64,000 nt of DNA from DAOSCP01 sp035379625 (GTDB lineage Bacteria > Bacteroidota > Ignavibacteria > Ignavibacteriales > DAOSCP01), in NCBI GenBank assembly GCA_035379625.1, contig DAOSVM010000012.1, positions 6,021 through 70,020 on the forward strand, in the 5' to 3' direction. The notes beneath the pieces are model-generated. The model searched no databases. It worked only from the letters and a program-made list of their open reading frames with translations, and was not told where the DNA came from. Every line of letters begins with the position of its first letter. The first letter of the stretch is position 1. Positions 17,105 to 26,276 of the stretch are shown piece after piece. The position numbers were made by a program, and so were the translations under genes.

Positions 17105-18931
17105 ATGAATAATAATTTTTACCAAAGATTAAGTAGAAATATCATTGTTTTTGATGGCGCAACAGGAACACATTTGCAGTCTCAAAATCTTAAAGCCGAG
17201 GATTTTGGCGGTGCAGCTTTTGAAGGATGTAATGAATATTTATGCATTACCAAACCAGAAGCTGTAAAGAAAGTACATTATGATTACCTTGAAGCTGGTG
17301 CAGATGTAATTGAAACAAATTCATTTGGAGCAACTAGACTTGTATTAAAAGAATATGGATTAGAGGATTTAGCTTATGAATTAAATAAGAAAGCAGCACA
17401 ATTAGCTAAAGAAGTTGCAAATGAATTTTCTACTGAAGAATGGCCAAGATTTGTGGCTGGCTCAATTGGTCCTGGTACAAAATTACCTACTTTAGGACAT
17501 ATTACTTATCAAGAATTGTTTGATATTTATTTTGAACAAATGAATGGTCTAATCGATGGTGGTGTCGATTTATTTTGCATCGAAACATGCCAGGATGTAT
17601 TACAAATTAAAGCTGCTTTAGCTGCTGCACAAAAAATTTTTGAGTTAAAACAAAAGGAAATTCCTATTATTGTATCTGTAACTGTAGAAGCTAATGGTAC
17701 AATGTTAGTTGGTACAGATATCGAGGCGGCGTTAAATATTATTGAAGCTTTTGATATTGTAACAGCCTTTGGAATGAACTGTGCTGTCGGTCCTAAAGAA
17801 ATGAGTAGCAACGTAAAATTTTTATCCAATCATTCATCTAAAAAAATATTTGTTATGCCAAATGCTGGAATTCCAGAAAATATCGGCGGCAAGGCTTGCT
17901 ATCATTTAACACCAGATGAAATAGAGCATTGGGCTGAGATATTTATAAAAGATTATCATGTCAATATCATTGGTGGATGTTGCGGAACTACACCTAAACA
18001 TATTGAAAAACTTAGAAAAGTTGCTAATAAATTTAAGCCTATTACGAGAAACTACCAAAAATTAACCGGAGTTTCAAGTATTTATCAATATGTACCGTTT
18101 AATATTGATAACCCGCCGCTTTATATTGGTGAAAGATGTAATGCCAATGGTTCAAAAAAATTTAGAGAATATTTGTTAAGTGATAATATTGAAGGTATGC
18201 TTGAAATAGCACTTGAGCAGGTCAATGAGGGAGCGCATATACTTGATGTTTGTGTTGCGTATGTTGGACGTAATGAAGTTGACGATATGACAAATTTTTT
18301 AAAAGAATTAAGAACACGCGTACAATTACCAATTATGGTTGATACCACTGAAATTGAAGTAATGGATGCTGCTTTGCAATTATTAGGCGGTAGATGCATT
18401 ATTAATTCAGTTAATTTGGAAGCTGGTGAAGAAAGAGTACATAAAGTATTTAATTTAGCAAAAAAATATGGCGCTGCTGTTGTTTGCCTTACTATCGATG
18501 AACAAGGAATGGCAAAAACAAGGGAAGATAAATTAAGAATAGCCAAAAGAATCTTAAATATTGCAAAAACAAAATTCAATTTATCAGAAGATGATTTAAT
18601 ATTTGATCCATTAACCTTTACATTAGGTAGTGGTGACGAAGAATTTCGTAAAAGCGCAATTGAAACATTAGAAGCTATTAAACTCATTAAAAAAGAAATT
18701 CCAGGTGCCAGAACATTATTAGGATTAAGTAACGTGTCATTCGGATTGACGCCAAAAGCAAGATTTGCTTTGAATTCAGTCTTTTTATATCATGCGGTAA
18801 AATCTGGTCTTGATATGGCTATTGTTCATGCAGGAAAAATTGAACCATTAAACAAAATTGATCCCAAAGTTATTAAGTTGTGTGAAGATTTAATTTTTGA
18901 TAGAAGGCAGTGGGTCGAAGAAGAAATTTAA
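17105..18931 (+). CDS. Methionine synthase, homocysteine- and folate-binding modules only
   Basis: A 608-residue protein matching the first half of cobalamin-dependent methionine synthase (MetH). Residues about 1-310 are the homocysteine-binding barrel: FDGATGTHLQ, ETNSFGA, ETCQD, a zinc Cys in GMNCAVGP, and the Cys pair in IIGGCCGTTP. Residues about 335-605 are the pterin-binding barrel: IGERCNANGSKKF, AHILDVCVAYVGR, MVDTTE, INSVNLEAGEER, DPLTFTLGSG, LLGLSNVSFGL. It ends at CEDLIFDRRQWVEEEI, where full MetH would continue into the cobalamin-binding and activation domains. Repeat copy 2 begins 25 bases after the stop. The missing modules may be encoded elsewhere as a separate subunit, or were lost. 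Confidence 0.88.
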   Translation: MNNNFYQRLSRNIIVFDGATGTHLQSQNLKAEDFGGAAFEGCNEYLCITKPEAVKKVHYDYLEAGADVIETNSFGATRLVLKEYGLEDLAYELNKKAAQLAKEVANEFSTEEWPRFVAGSIGPGTKLPTLGHITYQELFDIYFEQMNGLIDGGVDLFCIETCQDVLQIKAALAAAQKIFELKQKEIPIIVSVTVEANGTMLVGTDIEAALNIIEAFDIVTAFGMNCAVGPKEMSSNVKFLSNHSSKKIFVMPNAGIPENIGGKACYHLTPDEIEHWAEIFIKDYHVNIIGGCCGTTPKHIEKLRKVANKFKPITRNYQKLTGVSSIYQYVPFNIDNPPLYIGERCNANGSKKFREYLLSDNIEGMLEIALEQVNEGAHILDVCVAYVGRNEVDDMTNFLKELRTRVQLPIMVDTTEIEVMDAALQLLGGRCIINSVNLEAGEERVHKVFNLAKKYGAAVVCLTIDEQGMAKTREDKLRIAKRILNIAKTKFNLSEDDLIFDPLTFTLGSGDEEFRKSAIETLEAIKLIKKEIPGARTLLGLSNVSFGLTPKARFALNSVFLYHAVKSGLDMAIVHAGKIEPLNKIDPKVIKLCEDLIFDRRQWVEEEI

Positions 18932-18956
18932 TCACTTTTAAAAATATCCTATATTT

Positions 18957-19502
18957 AGCTCAGACGGTGTAAGCTTAAGCCCCTTGCAGCTTGAGCCAAG
19001 CTGCAAGGGGCAGCGGGCCGGAACGGCCCGCTAAAATTCTTTACAAAGAGCGGTGCTTTTGAACCTTATTATTCAAATCTTTCCCAAATACGTAACAACT
19101 TACAAATGATGCAATTATTTTATATTAAAATTGTATTTCCAAATATATTATAAAAGCAATCATATTGTATACACAAAAATAATATTACAAGTTATAATTA
19201 CATCTTATATACAATTATATTGTAAAAGTGAATATATTTGAATTATTTACCAATATATCGTAATTACAATTATATTGTATGTCCTATTATAAAGTAATAA
19301 CGATAATTATTTTGCTCACTTTATAACTAAGCTAATTATTCATAGAAAAATATTTAAACAACATTTAGTTATTTAGCTAGATGTACAAATATAAAATATA
19401 TTGGTAAAAATCTATTGAAAGGTTTTGGGAAAAATAATTTTGGACGTTAGCCCGCCCGTGCGCCTTCGTGCGCACGGGCTTTATGCTTACACCGTCTGAG
19501 CT
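18957..19502 (+). repeat. Repeat copy 2: 546-bp TIR element
   Basis: This copy occupies most of the 659-bp gap 18932-19590 between the convergent metH-like and phosphofructokinase genes. The ends are AGCTCAGACGGTGTAAGCTT (18957-18976) and its inverse with one difference (19483-19502). Hairpin L1 is 18980-18992/18998-19010, L2 is 19012-19020/19024-19032 (loop GAA), and the right hairpin is 19054-19063/19070-19079 (loop CTTCGT). The core has diverged more than the ends, but the block from GTCCTATTATA through the TTTGCTCACTTTATA stretch to ACATTTAGTTATTTAGCTA (about 19280-19380) is nearly identical to copy 1. It is about 90 bp shorter than copy 1, mainly between L2 and the TATATYGTA region. Confidence 0.85.
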
Positions 19503-19520
19503 AAGGAAAAATTTTTAAAA

Positions 19521-19552
19521 TAAAAAAGCAAGCTCGCTTTCGCTCGCTTGCT
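19521..19552 (-). terminator. Terminator of the phosphofructokinase gene
   Basis: On the minus strand AGCAAGC (19552-19546) pairs with GCTTGCT (19533-19527) around an inner segment with a GAAA-type loop, followed by TTTTTATTTT. It lies about 40 bases after the stop of the phosphofructokinase gene. Confidence 0.75.
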
Positions 19553-19590
19553 ATATATATTATGCAATTTATATTTTAATGTTAGAATTA

Positions 19591-20625
19591 TCAACCAAAG
19601 AAAGTAGATGCAACATCCATTAAATCTAAATCTAATGTTTTTAATTGTCCAACAGCTTCTGCTAGTGGAGCTGCGATAATTTTTGTACCTCTTAGAGCAG
19701 CCATCATTCCCCATTGTCCATTGTTAACTAATTCGGCAGCAAATACACCTAATCTAGTACCAAGTACTCTATCGAATGCAGTTGGTGTACCACCTCTTTG
19801 GATATGTCCTAATATAGTTGCTCTTGTTTCAAAACCAGTTTCTTTTTCAATTTCTTCTGCTAAAATATTTGCAATACCACCTAATCTAACATGGCCAAAA
19901 GAATCTAATTTGTTTGTTTGTAAAATTTCTTTTTCTGAACCGCCTTCAACCAATTTAGCGCCTTCAGATACAACGATAATTGAGAATGTTTTTCCTCTTT
20001 CGTGACGTTTTTTGATTGAATCGCAAACTTCTTGTAATGTAAATGGTTTTTCTGGTACTAAAATGTAATCAGCACCACCAGCTACACCAGCATACCAAGC
20101 AATCCATCCTGCATGTCTACCCATTACTTCAACAACCATTACTCTGTTATGTGATTCAGCAGTTGTGTGAAGTCTATCAATAGCTTCTGTTGCAATATTT
20201 ACAGCTGTATAAAAACCGAATGTAAAATCTGTGGCATTTAAGTCATTATCAATTGTCTTTGGAACACCTACAACTTTAATTCCAGAAGCGTGTAATTTAT
20301 TAGCAACACCAAGAGTATCCTCACCGCCAATTGCAACTAAAGCATCAATGCCTAGTTCTTTTAAATTATTTTTGATAGTTTCTTCACCATTAGGTATTTT
20401 ATAAACATTTGTTCTCGATGTCCCTAAAATTGTTCCACCTCTGTGTAAAATACCTGAAACAGAATCAATATCCATTTCTACGTATTTTTTTTCTAACAAT
20501 CCTCTCCAACCTTCTTTGAAGCCTATAATTTCATGACCATATTTTAAGGAACGTCTAACTACAGCACGTATTACAGGATTTAAACCTGGCGCATCTCCGC
20601 CACCTGTTAAAATACCAATTTTCAT
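19591..20625 (-). CDS. 6-phosphofructokinase, probably pyrophosphate-dependent
   Basis: Phosphorylates fructose-6-phosphate in glycolysis. The product has 344 residues from the ATG at 20625, which has GAGGG 7 bases upstream; an upstream in-frame GTG (20637) lies before that site and is less likely. Family motifs: GILTGGGDAPGLN (3-15), GGTILGTSR (63-71), GGEDTLG (100-106), PKTIDNDL (122-129), EVMGRHAGWIA, and GHIQRGG. At the two positions that separate phosphate donors (E. coli G104 and G124) this protein has Asp103 and Lys123, the pattern of PPi-dependent enzymes such as the Amycolatopsis type. The reaction would then be reversible. It follows pcrA by 24 bases. Confidence 0.93.
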   Translation of the reverse strand: MKIGILTGGGDAPGLNPVIRAVVRRSLKYGHEIIGFKEGWRGLLEKKYVEMDIDSVSGILHRGGTILGTSRTNVYKIPNGEETIKNNLKELGIDALVAIGGEDTLGVANKLHASGIKVVGVPKTIDNDLNATDFTFGFYTAVNIATEAIDRLHTTAESHNRVMVVEVMGRHAGWIAWYAGVAGGADYILVPEKPFTLQEVCDSIKKRHERGKTFSIIVVSEGAKLVEGGSEKEILQTNKLDSFGHVRLGGIANILAEEIEKETGFETRATILGHIQRGGTPTAFDRVLGTRLGVFAAELVNNGQWGMMAALRGTKIIAAPLAEAVGQLKTLDLDLMDVASTFFG

Positions 20626-20649
20626 TTTAACCCTCACTAATTTGTTTTA

Positions 20650-22797
20650 TTAAAGAGCCTTCATTTTGGCCATACTTACCATTATTTGTTTTGTTGCGCC
20701 ATCTTCAAATGCAACAACAATTTTTTGCTTTTGGCCACCACCTATTACTTCGGTTATTTTCCCATAACCAAATACTTGGTGAATTAATCTTGTTCCAATT
20801 TTGATTTTTTTTGAATCAGGTTTTAATAATCCTTCATCTGTTTTGAATAGTTCGTCTAAATCTATTTTTTTATCAACTGTTCTACGTGTTACACTTCCAA
20901 CTTCTTCTTTTATGCAAGTTGGAATTATTTTATCTATTAACTTTGATTTACCTTGATATGCAACTTCACCAAATCGATAACGTGATCTTGCGTAAGTCAA
21001 AAATACTCTTTTTGTTGCTCTTGTCATTCCCATATATAAAAGGCGAGCTTCTTCATCTTCCGTTGTATTTTCTTCGTATTTTGGATTAATAGGGAATAAA
21101 TCTTCTTCTAACCCAGTTATAAAAATAACAGGGAATTCTACGTTTTTAGCAGAATGGATGTCTATAACTTTGACTGCATTTACACTTTCGTCAATAAAAT
21201 CAAATCCATTTTTTAACATAATTGAATTTAAAAAACCAATAAGATTTAAATCGCTTTTTTGTTTGCGATAAGCTTGTATAAATTCCAAAAATGATTTGAT
21301 ATTTTCTTTCTTGTTAGCAGCTTCTAGTGTGTTTTCTTCATCAAGAACTTCAAAAATTTTTATTTCATCTAAAAGCGAGCTTGTTAGTTCATAAATTGAA
21401 AGTTTATCTCTTAAACTTATATACTTATCTAATAACAATTTAAAATTTTTAATATTTTTCTGAATTCTTTCACGAATATCTATAACTTCATAAACTCTTC
21501 CCATAGTTTCAAAAAGTGAAATATTCAATTTCCTAGCGAAAATTATCATCTTTTCAATTGATGTCGCTCCAATACCACGTTGTGGGAAATTCATTATTCG
21601 CAATAAGGCTTGTTCATCATTTGGATTTGAAATAACTTTTAAGTATCCGATTATATCTTTGATTTCTTTATACTTAAATAAATCTAATTTTCTGATTATT
21701 TGAGTAGGAACCTTTTCGTATTTAAAATATTCATCATAAATTCTTGCTTGAGAATGGATCCTATATAATACAGCAAAATCCTTATAAGTTAACTTTTCTT
21801 CATTGATTATTTCATTAATTCTCTTACAAATTTGGTAGGCTTCATCTTTTTCATCAAAACATTTAATAGAAATAATTTTTTGCTCATTTTCTTTAGGTGT
21901 ATAACTTATTGAACTTTGACCTGGAAGTACTGATAAAGCAGAATTTAGTATTAAATCATTATTTCTAACATTTTGATTAAATTCGTATACTTGAATTTTT
22001 GGGAAAAGATTTATAATTTCATTTTTGATATTGGCAATATTGCCACGCCATTCATTTATTACTTGATTTTCATCGTAACTAATGAAAAAGTTTTTATTGT
22101 ATAATAATTTGGCTATTTCCAATTGTGCAGGTGTTATATCTTGAAAATCATCAAAGAAAATATATTTGAAAGACTTCTTGTATTGTTGTGCAATAGCCTT
22201 TGTTTGGAATAATTCTAATGTAAGTATTCCAATATCTTCGAAATCTACTGCATTATTAAAACGCAAACGATTTTGGTATTCATAAAAAATTTTTATTATG
22301 TTATTTTGAAATTTATCTTTATCTGAAAATTTATAATCTTCAGGTTTAATAAATTGATTCTTAATATATCTAAATTGTTTTTGAAGTTTTTCAACATCAT
22401 AATCTTCATCTGATAATTTTAATTGAGCTAATATATTAAGAATGGTATTTTGTGAATCTTCAGTATCATAAATTGTAAAATTAGGTTGTAAACCAACTTT
22501 ATCAGAATGATTTCTTAAAATTTTTGTTAATAGATAGTTGTAGGTTCCTACGTGAATGTTATTACTTTTGGATCCTAAAATTTTTTTTATTTGTTTTTTT
22601 ATTTCAAGGGCAGCATTATTTTTTAATGTTACAAATAATATTTCTTCTGGTGAAACATTATTTTTGATAAGCTCTAAATATTTGTTAAAAAGGGCATAAG
22701 TTTTACCTGTACCAGCATAACCAAAAATAATAGCGGGAGAATTTACTTTTGTTATAAAATCATTCTGCAATTCGTAAGTTGGTTTGGTGCTTGGCAT
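20650..22797 (-). CDS. pcrA: UvrD/PcrA-type superfamily 1 DNA helicase
   Basis: ATP-driven 3'-5' helicase for DNA repair and replication-fork or transcription conflict handling. The product is 715 residues, close to PcrA (about 720). Walker A is GYAGTGKT (26-33), motif II is FDDFQD in place of the usual DEYQD, motif III/IV text is present around QNVRNNDLIL, and GMTRATKRVFLTYARSRYRFG is motif VI. The C-terminus (about 665-715: KIGTRLIHQVFGYGKITEVIGGG, VAFEDGATKQI) is the PcrA Tudor-like RNA-polymerase-binding domain. The gene has a well-formed Bacteroidota promoter upstream. Confidence 0.93.
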   Translation of the reverse strand: MPSTKPTYELQNDFITKVNSPAIIFGYAGTGKTYALFNKYLELIKNNVSPEEILFVTLKNNAALEIKKQIKKILGSKSNNIHVGTYNYLLTKILRNHSDKVGLQPNFTIYDTEDSQNTILNILAQLKLSDEDYDVEKLQKQFRYIKNQFIKPEDYKFSDKDKFQNNIIKIFYEYQNRLRFNNAVDFEDIGILTLELFQTKAIAQQYKKSFKYIFFDDFQDITPAQLEIAKLLYNKNFFISYDENQVINEWRGNIANIKNEIINLFPKIQVYEFNQNVRNNDLILNSALSVLPGQSSISYTPKENEQKIISIKCFDEKDEAYQICKRINEIINEEKLTYKDFAVLYRIHSQARIYDEYFKYEKVPTQIIRKLDLFKYKEIKDIIGYLKVISNPNDEQALLRIMNFPQRGIGATSIEKMIIFARKLNISLFETMGRVYEVIDIRERIQKNIKNFKLLLDKYISLRDKLSIYELTSSLLDEIKIFEVLDEENTLEAANKKENIKSFLEFIQAYRKQKSDLNLIGFLNSIMLKNGFDFIDESVNAVKVIDIHSAKNVEFPVIFITGLEEDLFPINPKYEENTTEDEEARLLYMGMTRATKRVFLTYARSRYRFGEVAYQGKSKLIDKIIPTCIKEEVGSVTRRTVDKKIDLDELFKTDEGLLKPDSKKIKIGTRLIHQVFGYGKITEVIGGGQKQKIVVAFEDGATKQIMVSMAKMKAL

Positions 22798-22827
22798 AAC
22801 AATCCTAAATTATTTAATTCTAATCTG

Positions 22828-22858
22828 CAAATTTAAACAAAATTTATGACATATCAAA
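22828..22858 (-). promoter_or_regulatory. Bacteroidota-type promoter of pcrA-pfk
   Basis: On the minus strand TTTG (22858-22855), 19 bases, then TAAATTTG (22835-22828). This is an exact fit to the Bacteroidota primary sigma consensus TTTG / TAnnTTTG and lies 31 bases before the ATG at 22797. Confidence 0.75.
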
Positions 22859-22883
22859 GTGCGACAATTTGAAATTAAATTGT

Positions 22884-24470
22884 TTATTCAATATAATTTA
22901 CTTTGTAGTCTACAACTGGCCAGCGCTTATTAAGTTTAAGTGTATCATTGTATAATGAGAATTTTAATGAAGGAACAAATGGAAAAACTTTACCAAAATA
23001 GTACTTGTTTGAAGGGTGATATTCGCTAATTGCTATTATAAATTTGTCTTGTGGAAGGTTAAAAATTTTAAATTGATTGTCATCTATCACATATGAATAA
23101 ATATTGTGGTTTGTTGTACTTATTAGATTTAAGAGTTTTTTATCTTTATTCATACTTAATATTTCACCTTTAAGTTGACAAATATATTCTTTATTTGGTA
23201 AAATAGTAAATTTAACAGTTGTATCAATAATTTCATTGTTTAATGTGGGTAAATATTTAAAATTTACATTTAATACAATATCTTTATTTTTTTCATTATC
23301 AAATTTTATTATATAGTTTAAATCATCAATTTTAAATACATTATAGCTTGAATTATTTAAATTAAAAAAACTCAAAAAGTTTTTGTTGGATGTAAAAAAT
23401 GGCAAAGTAACTTTTATTTCTTTATAAAAAATATCATAATCTTTTGAGACGATAAAATTAGCAGGAGAAATTTTAAAAGGCTTTGAGTTGTAAGTGTTTA
23501 CTTTTAATGTATCAGTATTTATAATAACTTTTAGTTGTTGACTTTTAAATTTGTTATTTGCAGAAATTAACATTGTTTTTCCATTCAATAAACCTAAATA
23601 GGTGCAAGGATAAGTAAAAAGAGAATCTAAAATATTAAAATTGGATTTATTAAATTCTAATTGGGAAATATTATTTTTGAAATCGATTTTTATTGTATAG
23701 TCATCTATTTTACTAATATGGCTAACTTCATATTTATTAAAAAGAGGTTCGTTAATAAGAAAATTCACACTTTCATAAACATCATTATTTTCTAAAATTA
23801 TATCTTTATAAAATACACCATATTCCTCATCCTGGTCATATAAATTATTATTATTTTTATCATTTACAGCAATAATTCTATAAATTCCTTTATTCATTCC
23901 TGTTAATGTATATTGACCATTGTTATCTACTTGCGTGCTATAATCGGGATAAAACTTTAAAGGGTTGTAATCTTTTTTTAAATCATATGCCCAAATTTTC
24001 AAATTATCAAAATTCTTAAAAATTGCTTTCCCTTTAATTGTAAAATCAGAAATTGTGTTGCCAGTAGAAAATTTTAAAATATAAGGGGCTAACATTTTAT
24101 TTTTATTGTTATAATCAGAAATATTTTTTGTAAATGTTAAGGTATATGTTTGGTTAGGTTTTAATGTATCCTGGATATAGATGTAAGCAGTTGTGCCAGT
24201 CCATGATATTTCAACATCATATTTTAAAGCAGGGGAAAAATAAAATGAATTTCTAAAACTTACTTTATCAACATATTCAGAGAATTCTACAGATATATAA
24301 TTATCCTTAAAATTGGTTGTATTATTTGTTGGATAAGTTGCAATTATAAAAGGGGCTTCTCTATCTATTGGTCCACCATTAGGCGCAACACGGTAAGCAC
24401 AAGAACTAAAAATAAAAATTGATAATACAAAGAACAGTAGACTAAATTTTTTTATCATTTTATTTTGCAT
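22884..24470 (-). CDS. Big_5 (SbsA Ig-like) domain lipoprotein
   Basis: A 528-residue lipoprotein with a lipobox ending SSC (Cys at about residue 25) after a hydrophobic leader. Residues about 33-135 form a Big_5 Ig-like domain: GGPIDREAPFIIATYPTNNT, VEFSEYVD and TLKPNQTYTLTFTKNISD. Next comes a carboxypeptidase-regulatory-like beta sandwich (ITIVAVNDKNNNNLYDQDEE-type Ca-binding loop at about 205-220, here NDKNNNNLYDQDEE). The remaining 300 residues are beta-rich and unassigned. Proteins with this architecture are common in Bacteroidota outer membranes, without known function. The gene overlaps the mltG stop by 11 bases. A second ATG at 24458 is also possible. Confidence 0.78.
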   Translation of the reverse strand: MQNKMIKKFSLLFFVLSIFIFSSCAYRVAPNGGPIDREAPFIIATYPTNNTTNFKDNYISVEFSEYVDKVSFRNSFYFSPALKYDVEISWTGTTAYIYIQDTLKPNQTYTLTFTKNISDYNNKNKMLAPYILKFSTGNTISDFTIKGKAIFKNFDNLKIWAYDLKKDYNPLKFYPDYSTQVDNNGQYTLTGMNKGIYRIIAVNDKNNNNLYDQDEEYGVFYKDIILENNDVYESVNFLINEPLFNKYEVSHISKIDDYTIKIDFKNNISQLEFNKSNFNILDSLFTYPCTYLGLLNGKTMLISANNKFKSQQLKVIINTDTLKVNTYNSKPFKISPANFIVSKDYDIFYKEIKVTLPFFTSNKNFLSFFNLNNSSYNVFKIDDLNYIIKFDNEKNKDIVLNVNFKYLPTLNNEIIDTTVKFTILPNKEYICQLKGEILSMNKDKKLLNLISTTNHNIYSYVIDDNQFKIFNLPQDKFIIAISEYHPSNKYYFGKVFPFVPSLKFSLYNDTLKLNKRWPVVDYKVNYIE

Positions 24471-25461
24471 TTTTTTTAAAATTTAAATGTTGGTTATAAC
24501 TTTCAGAAAAATTATGCCCACCATTTCCATTAGCAACAAAAAACAAATAGTTGTGATTGGCAGGATTTATAGTAGCTTTAATTGCTTGAATCGATGGACT
24601 TCCAATTGGTCCTGGCGGTAAACCAATATGCTTGTAAGTATTATAAGGTGAATTAATTTGTAAGTCTTTAAAAGTAATTTTATCCCATCTATCTCTTTTT
24701 AATGCATATTGCACTGTAGGACACGCCTGCAATGGCATATTTTTTTTAATTCTGTTCCAATATACACCAGCTATAATAGGATATTCGTCAATTTTATTTG
24801 TTTCTCCCTGTACAATTGAAGATAATGTTAATATTTGATGTATTTTTTGCGGATCAGAAATTCCTAAACTATCTTGGAAAAATACTTTTGTGGTATATAG
24901 CATTTTATTTAATACATATTCAATATCATCGCTTTTATAGAACTCATATTTCATAGGAAGTATATAGCCTTCAGCATTTTTAGCATTAAATCCATAATTA
25001 CGCAAATAAGAAGGATCATACAGATATTGTTTTAATATATTTTTGTCATAACCTAAATTTATTTGCAAGCTATTGATAACTTTTTCTAATGAAGAATTTT
25101 GATAGATTTTAAATAAAATTGGCTGTTCGGGAGATGTTCTTAAAATGTATTTAACTAAACCAATGTATGAATGATTTTCAGTTATTTTATAACGTCCGGG
25201 TTTTAATTTGTTCTCTAAACCTAAAATTTTAGCTGTTAATTTAAAATTAAACTTACTATTAATTACTCTTTTATTGTAAAGTTTGTTAGTAAAATCAGAT
25301 AAATTATCACTTTTGTTAACTTCTATAATAACAGGGAATTTTGCTTTTGATGAAATTGGAGTTATTAAGATTAGAAATTCAATTAAGAAAATTACAAGTA
25401 AAATAATAAAAGTAAAAATTAATGGTTTTTTTTGAGAGAATTCTATTATCTTAGAAATCAT
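24460..25461 (-). CDS. mltG: Endolytic murein transglycosylase MltG (YceG-like)
   Basis: Cleaves nascent glycan strands in the inner membrane and so helps set glycan chain length. The product has 333 residues with one N-terminal TM helix (about 14-34), a LysM-like region (LKPGRYKITE), then the catalytic domain: LSSIVQGETNKIDEYPIIAGVYWNRI, PLQACPTVQYAL, SPYNTYKHIGLPPGPIGSPS and YLFFVANGNGGHNFSE. The first Glu of the usual SIVEKET motif is Gln here, while the second Glu is kept. The ATG overlaps the ricT stop as ATGA. Confidence 0.92.
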   Translation of the reverse strand: MISKIIEFSQKKPLIFTFIILLVIFLIEFLILITPISSKAKFPVIIEVNKSDNLSDFTNKLYNKRVINSKFNFKLTAKILGLENKLKPGRYKITENHSYIGLVKYILRTSPEQPILFKIYQNSSLEKVINSLQINLGYDKNILKQYLYDPSYLRNYGFNAKNAEGYILPMKYEFYKSDDIEYVLNKMLYTTKVFFQDSLGISDPQKIHQILTLSSIVQGETNKIDEYPIIAGVYWNRIKKNMPLQACPTVQYALKRDRWDKITFKDLQINSPYNTYKHIGLPPGPIGSPSIQAIKATINPANHNYLFFVANGNGGHNFSESYNQHLNFKKNAK

Positions 25462-26267
25462 ATGTTATCATCATTTAATTTTAAGCAGTTTTCTTGCAAA
25501 GCTTGCTGAAAATTATTTGATTTTAAAATTTCTTGGTATTTTTCTTCATCAAATTCATATAAAAGACAACATTTTAATTTTCCACAAACACCACTAATTT
25601 TTGAAACATTAAATGTTATATTTTGATCGAAAGCTATTTGTGTAGGAATTCTTTTTAATGTATCCAAAAAAGTGCTGCAGCAGAGTTCACGCCCACAAGT
25701 TCCTATACCACCTTTAATCCTTGTTTCTTCACGATAGCTAATTTGACGTAATTCTATACGAGTCTTAAATTCAGATGCTAAATCTTTGGCTAATGAACGA
25801 AAATCAACTCTTCCCTCAGCTGTATAATAGAAAAAAAGCCTATGTTTATCATATTGCATATGAGTTGCAATAAATTTCATATCTAAATTATGATTTTTAA
25901 CTTTTGTCTTAAATATTTGTTCATATTTCTTATATTCATTCTCAAGTGTTAGAATTTTTTGTTTTTCATTATCGTCAGCAATTTTAATAACTTTGGGAAG
26001 TTTGTTGGTATCTTGTAAAAGATTTAATTCACAACTTTTAATCTTTTTTCTTTCGATTAAGCAATAATCTACACTGTTTTCATCGATTTGTACAAGAATA
26101 TAGCTTCCAATTTCAGCAGTTTTATATAATTCTGGATTATCAAAAAGAACATAGTGAAAGTTTAGACCATTATGTGTGTTGACTTTAGAAATCAACAAGT
26201 TATTGTTAGGTACTGTATCACTACAGCAACAACTATTATTTTTTGTATCTAAATTTATATTATACAT
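25458..26267 (-). CDS. ricT: RicT-like PSP1-domain Fe-S protein
   Basis: A 269-residue protein of the RicT/YaaT family. In Bacillus RicT forms, with RicA and RicF, an Fe-S complex that promotes RNase Y-dependent mRNA maturation. The PSP1 core includes FIATHMQYDKHRLFFYYTAEGRVDFRSLAKDLA and RIELRQISYREE. The Cys clusters GTCGRELCCSTF (about 200) and GVCGKLKCCLLYE (about 240) can hold metal or Fe-S. An unusual CCC stretch near residue 13 could add ligands. In many genomes the gene lies beside holB, as here (9 bases upstream). RicA and RicF are not in the window. Confidence 0.88.
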   Translation of the reverse strand: MYNINLDTKNNSCCCSDTVPNNNLLISKVNTHNGLNFHYVLFDNPELYKTAEIGSYILVQIDENSVDYCLIERKKIKSCELNLLQDTNKLPKVIKIADDNEKQKILTLENEYKKYEQIFKTKVKNHNLDMKFIATHMQYDKHRLFFYYTAEGRVDFRSLAKDLASEFKTRIELRQISYREETRIKGGIGTCGRELCCSTFLDTLKRIPTQIAFDQNITFNVSKISGVCGKLKCCLLYEFDEEKYQEILKSNNFQQALQENCLKLNDDNI

Positions 26268-26276
26268 AAATTAACC

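Noticed and set aside
18121..18687. 188-codon minus-strand frame inside the MetH-like gene
   Set aside because: It is fully antisense to a gene with clear family motifs; its Ser/Leu-rich translation looks like a shadow and has no ribosome site.
19487..19714. 75-codon minus-strand frame over the end of pfk and repeat copy 2
   Set aside because: It overlaps pfk in another frame and runs into the repeat and terminator; no coding signal.
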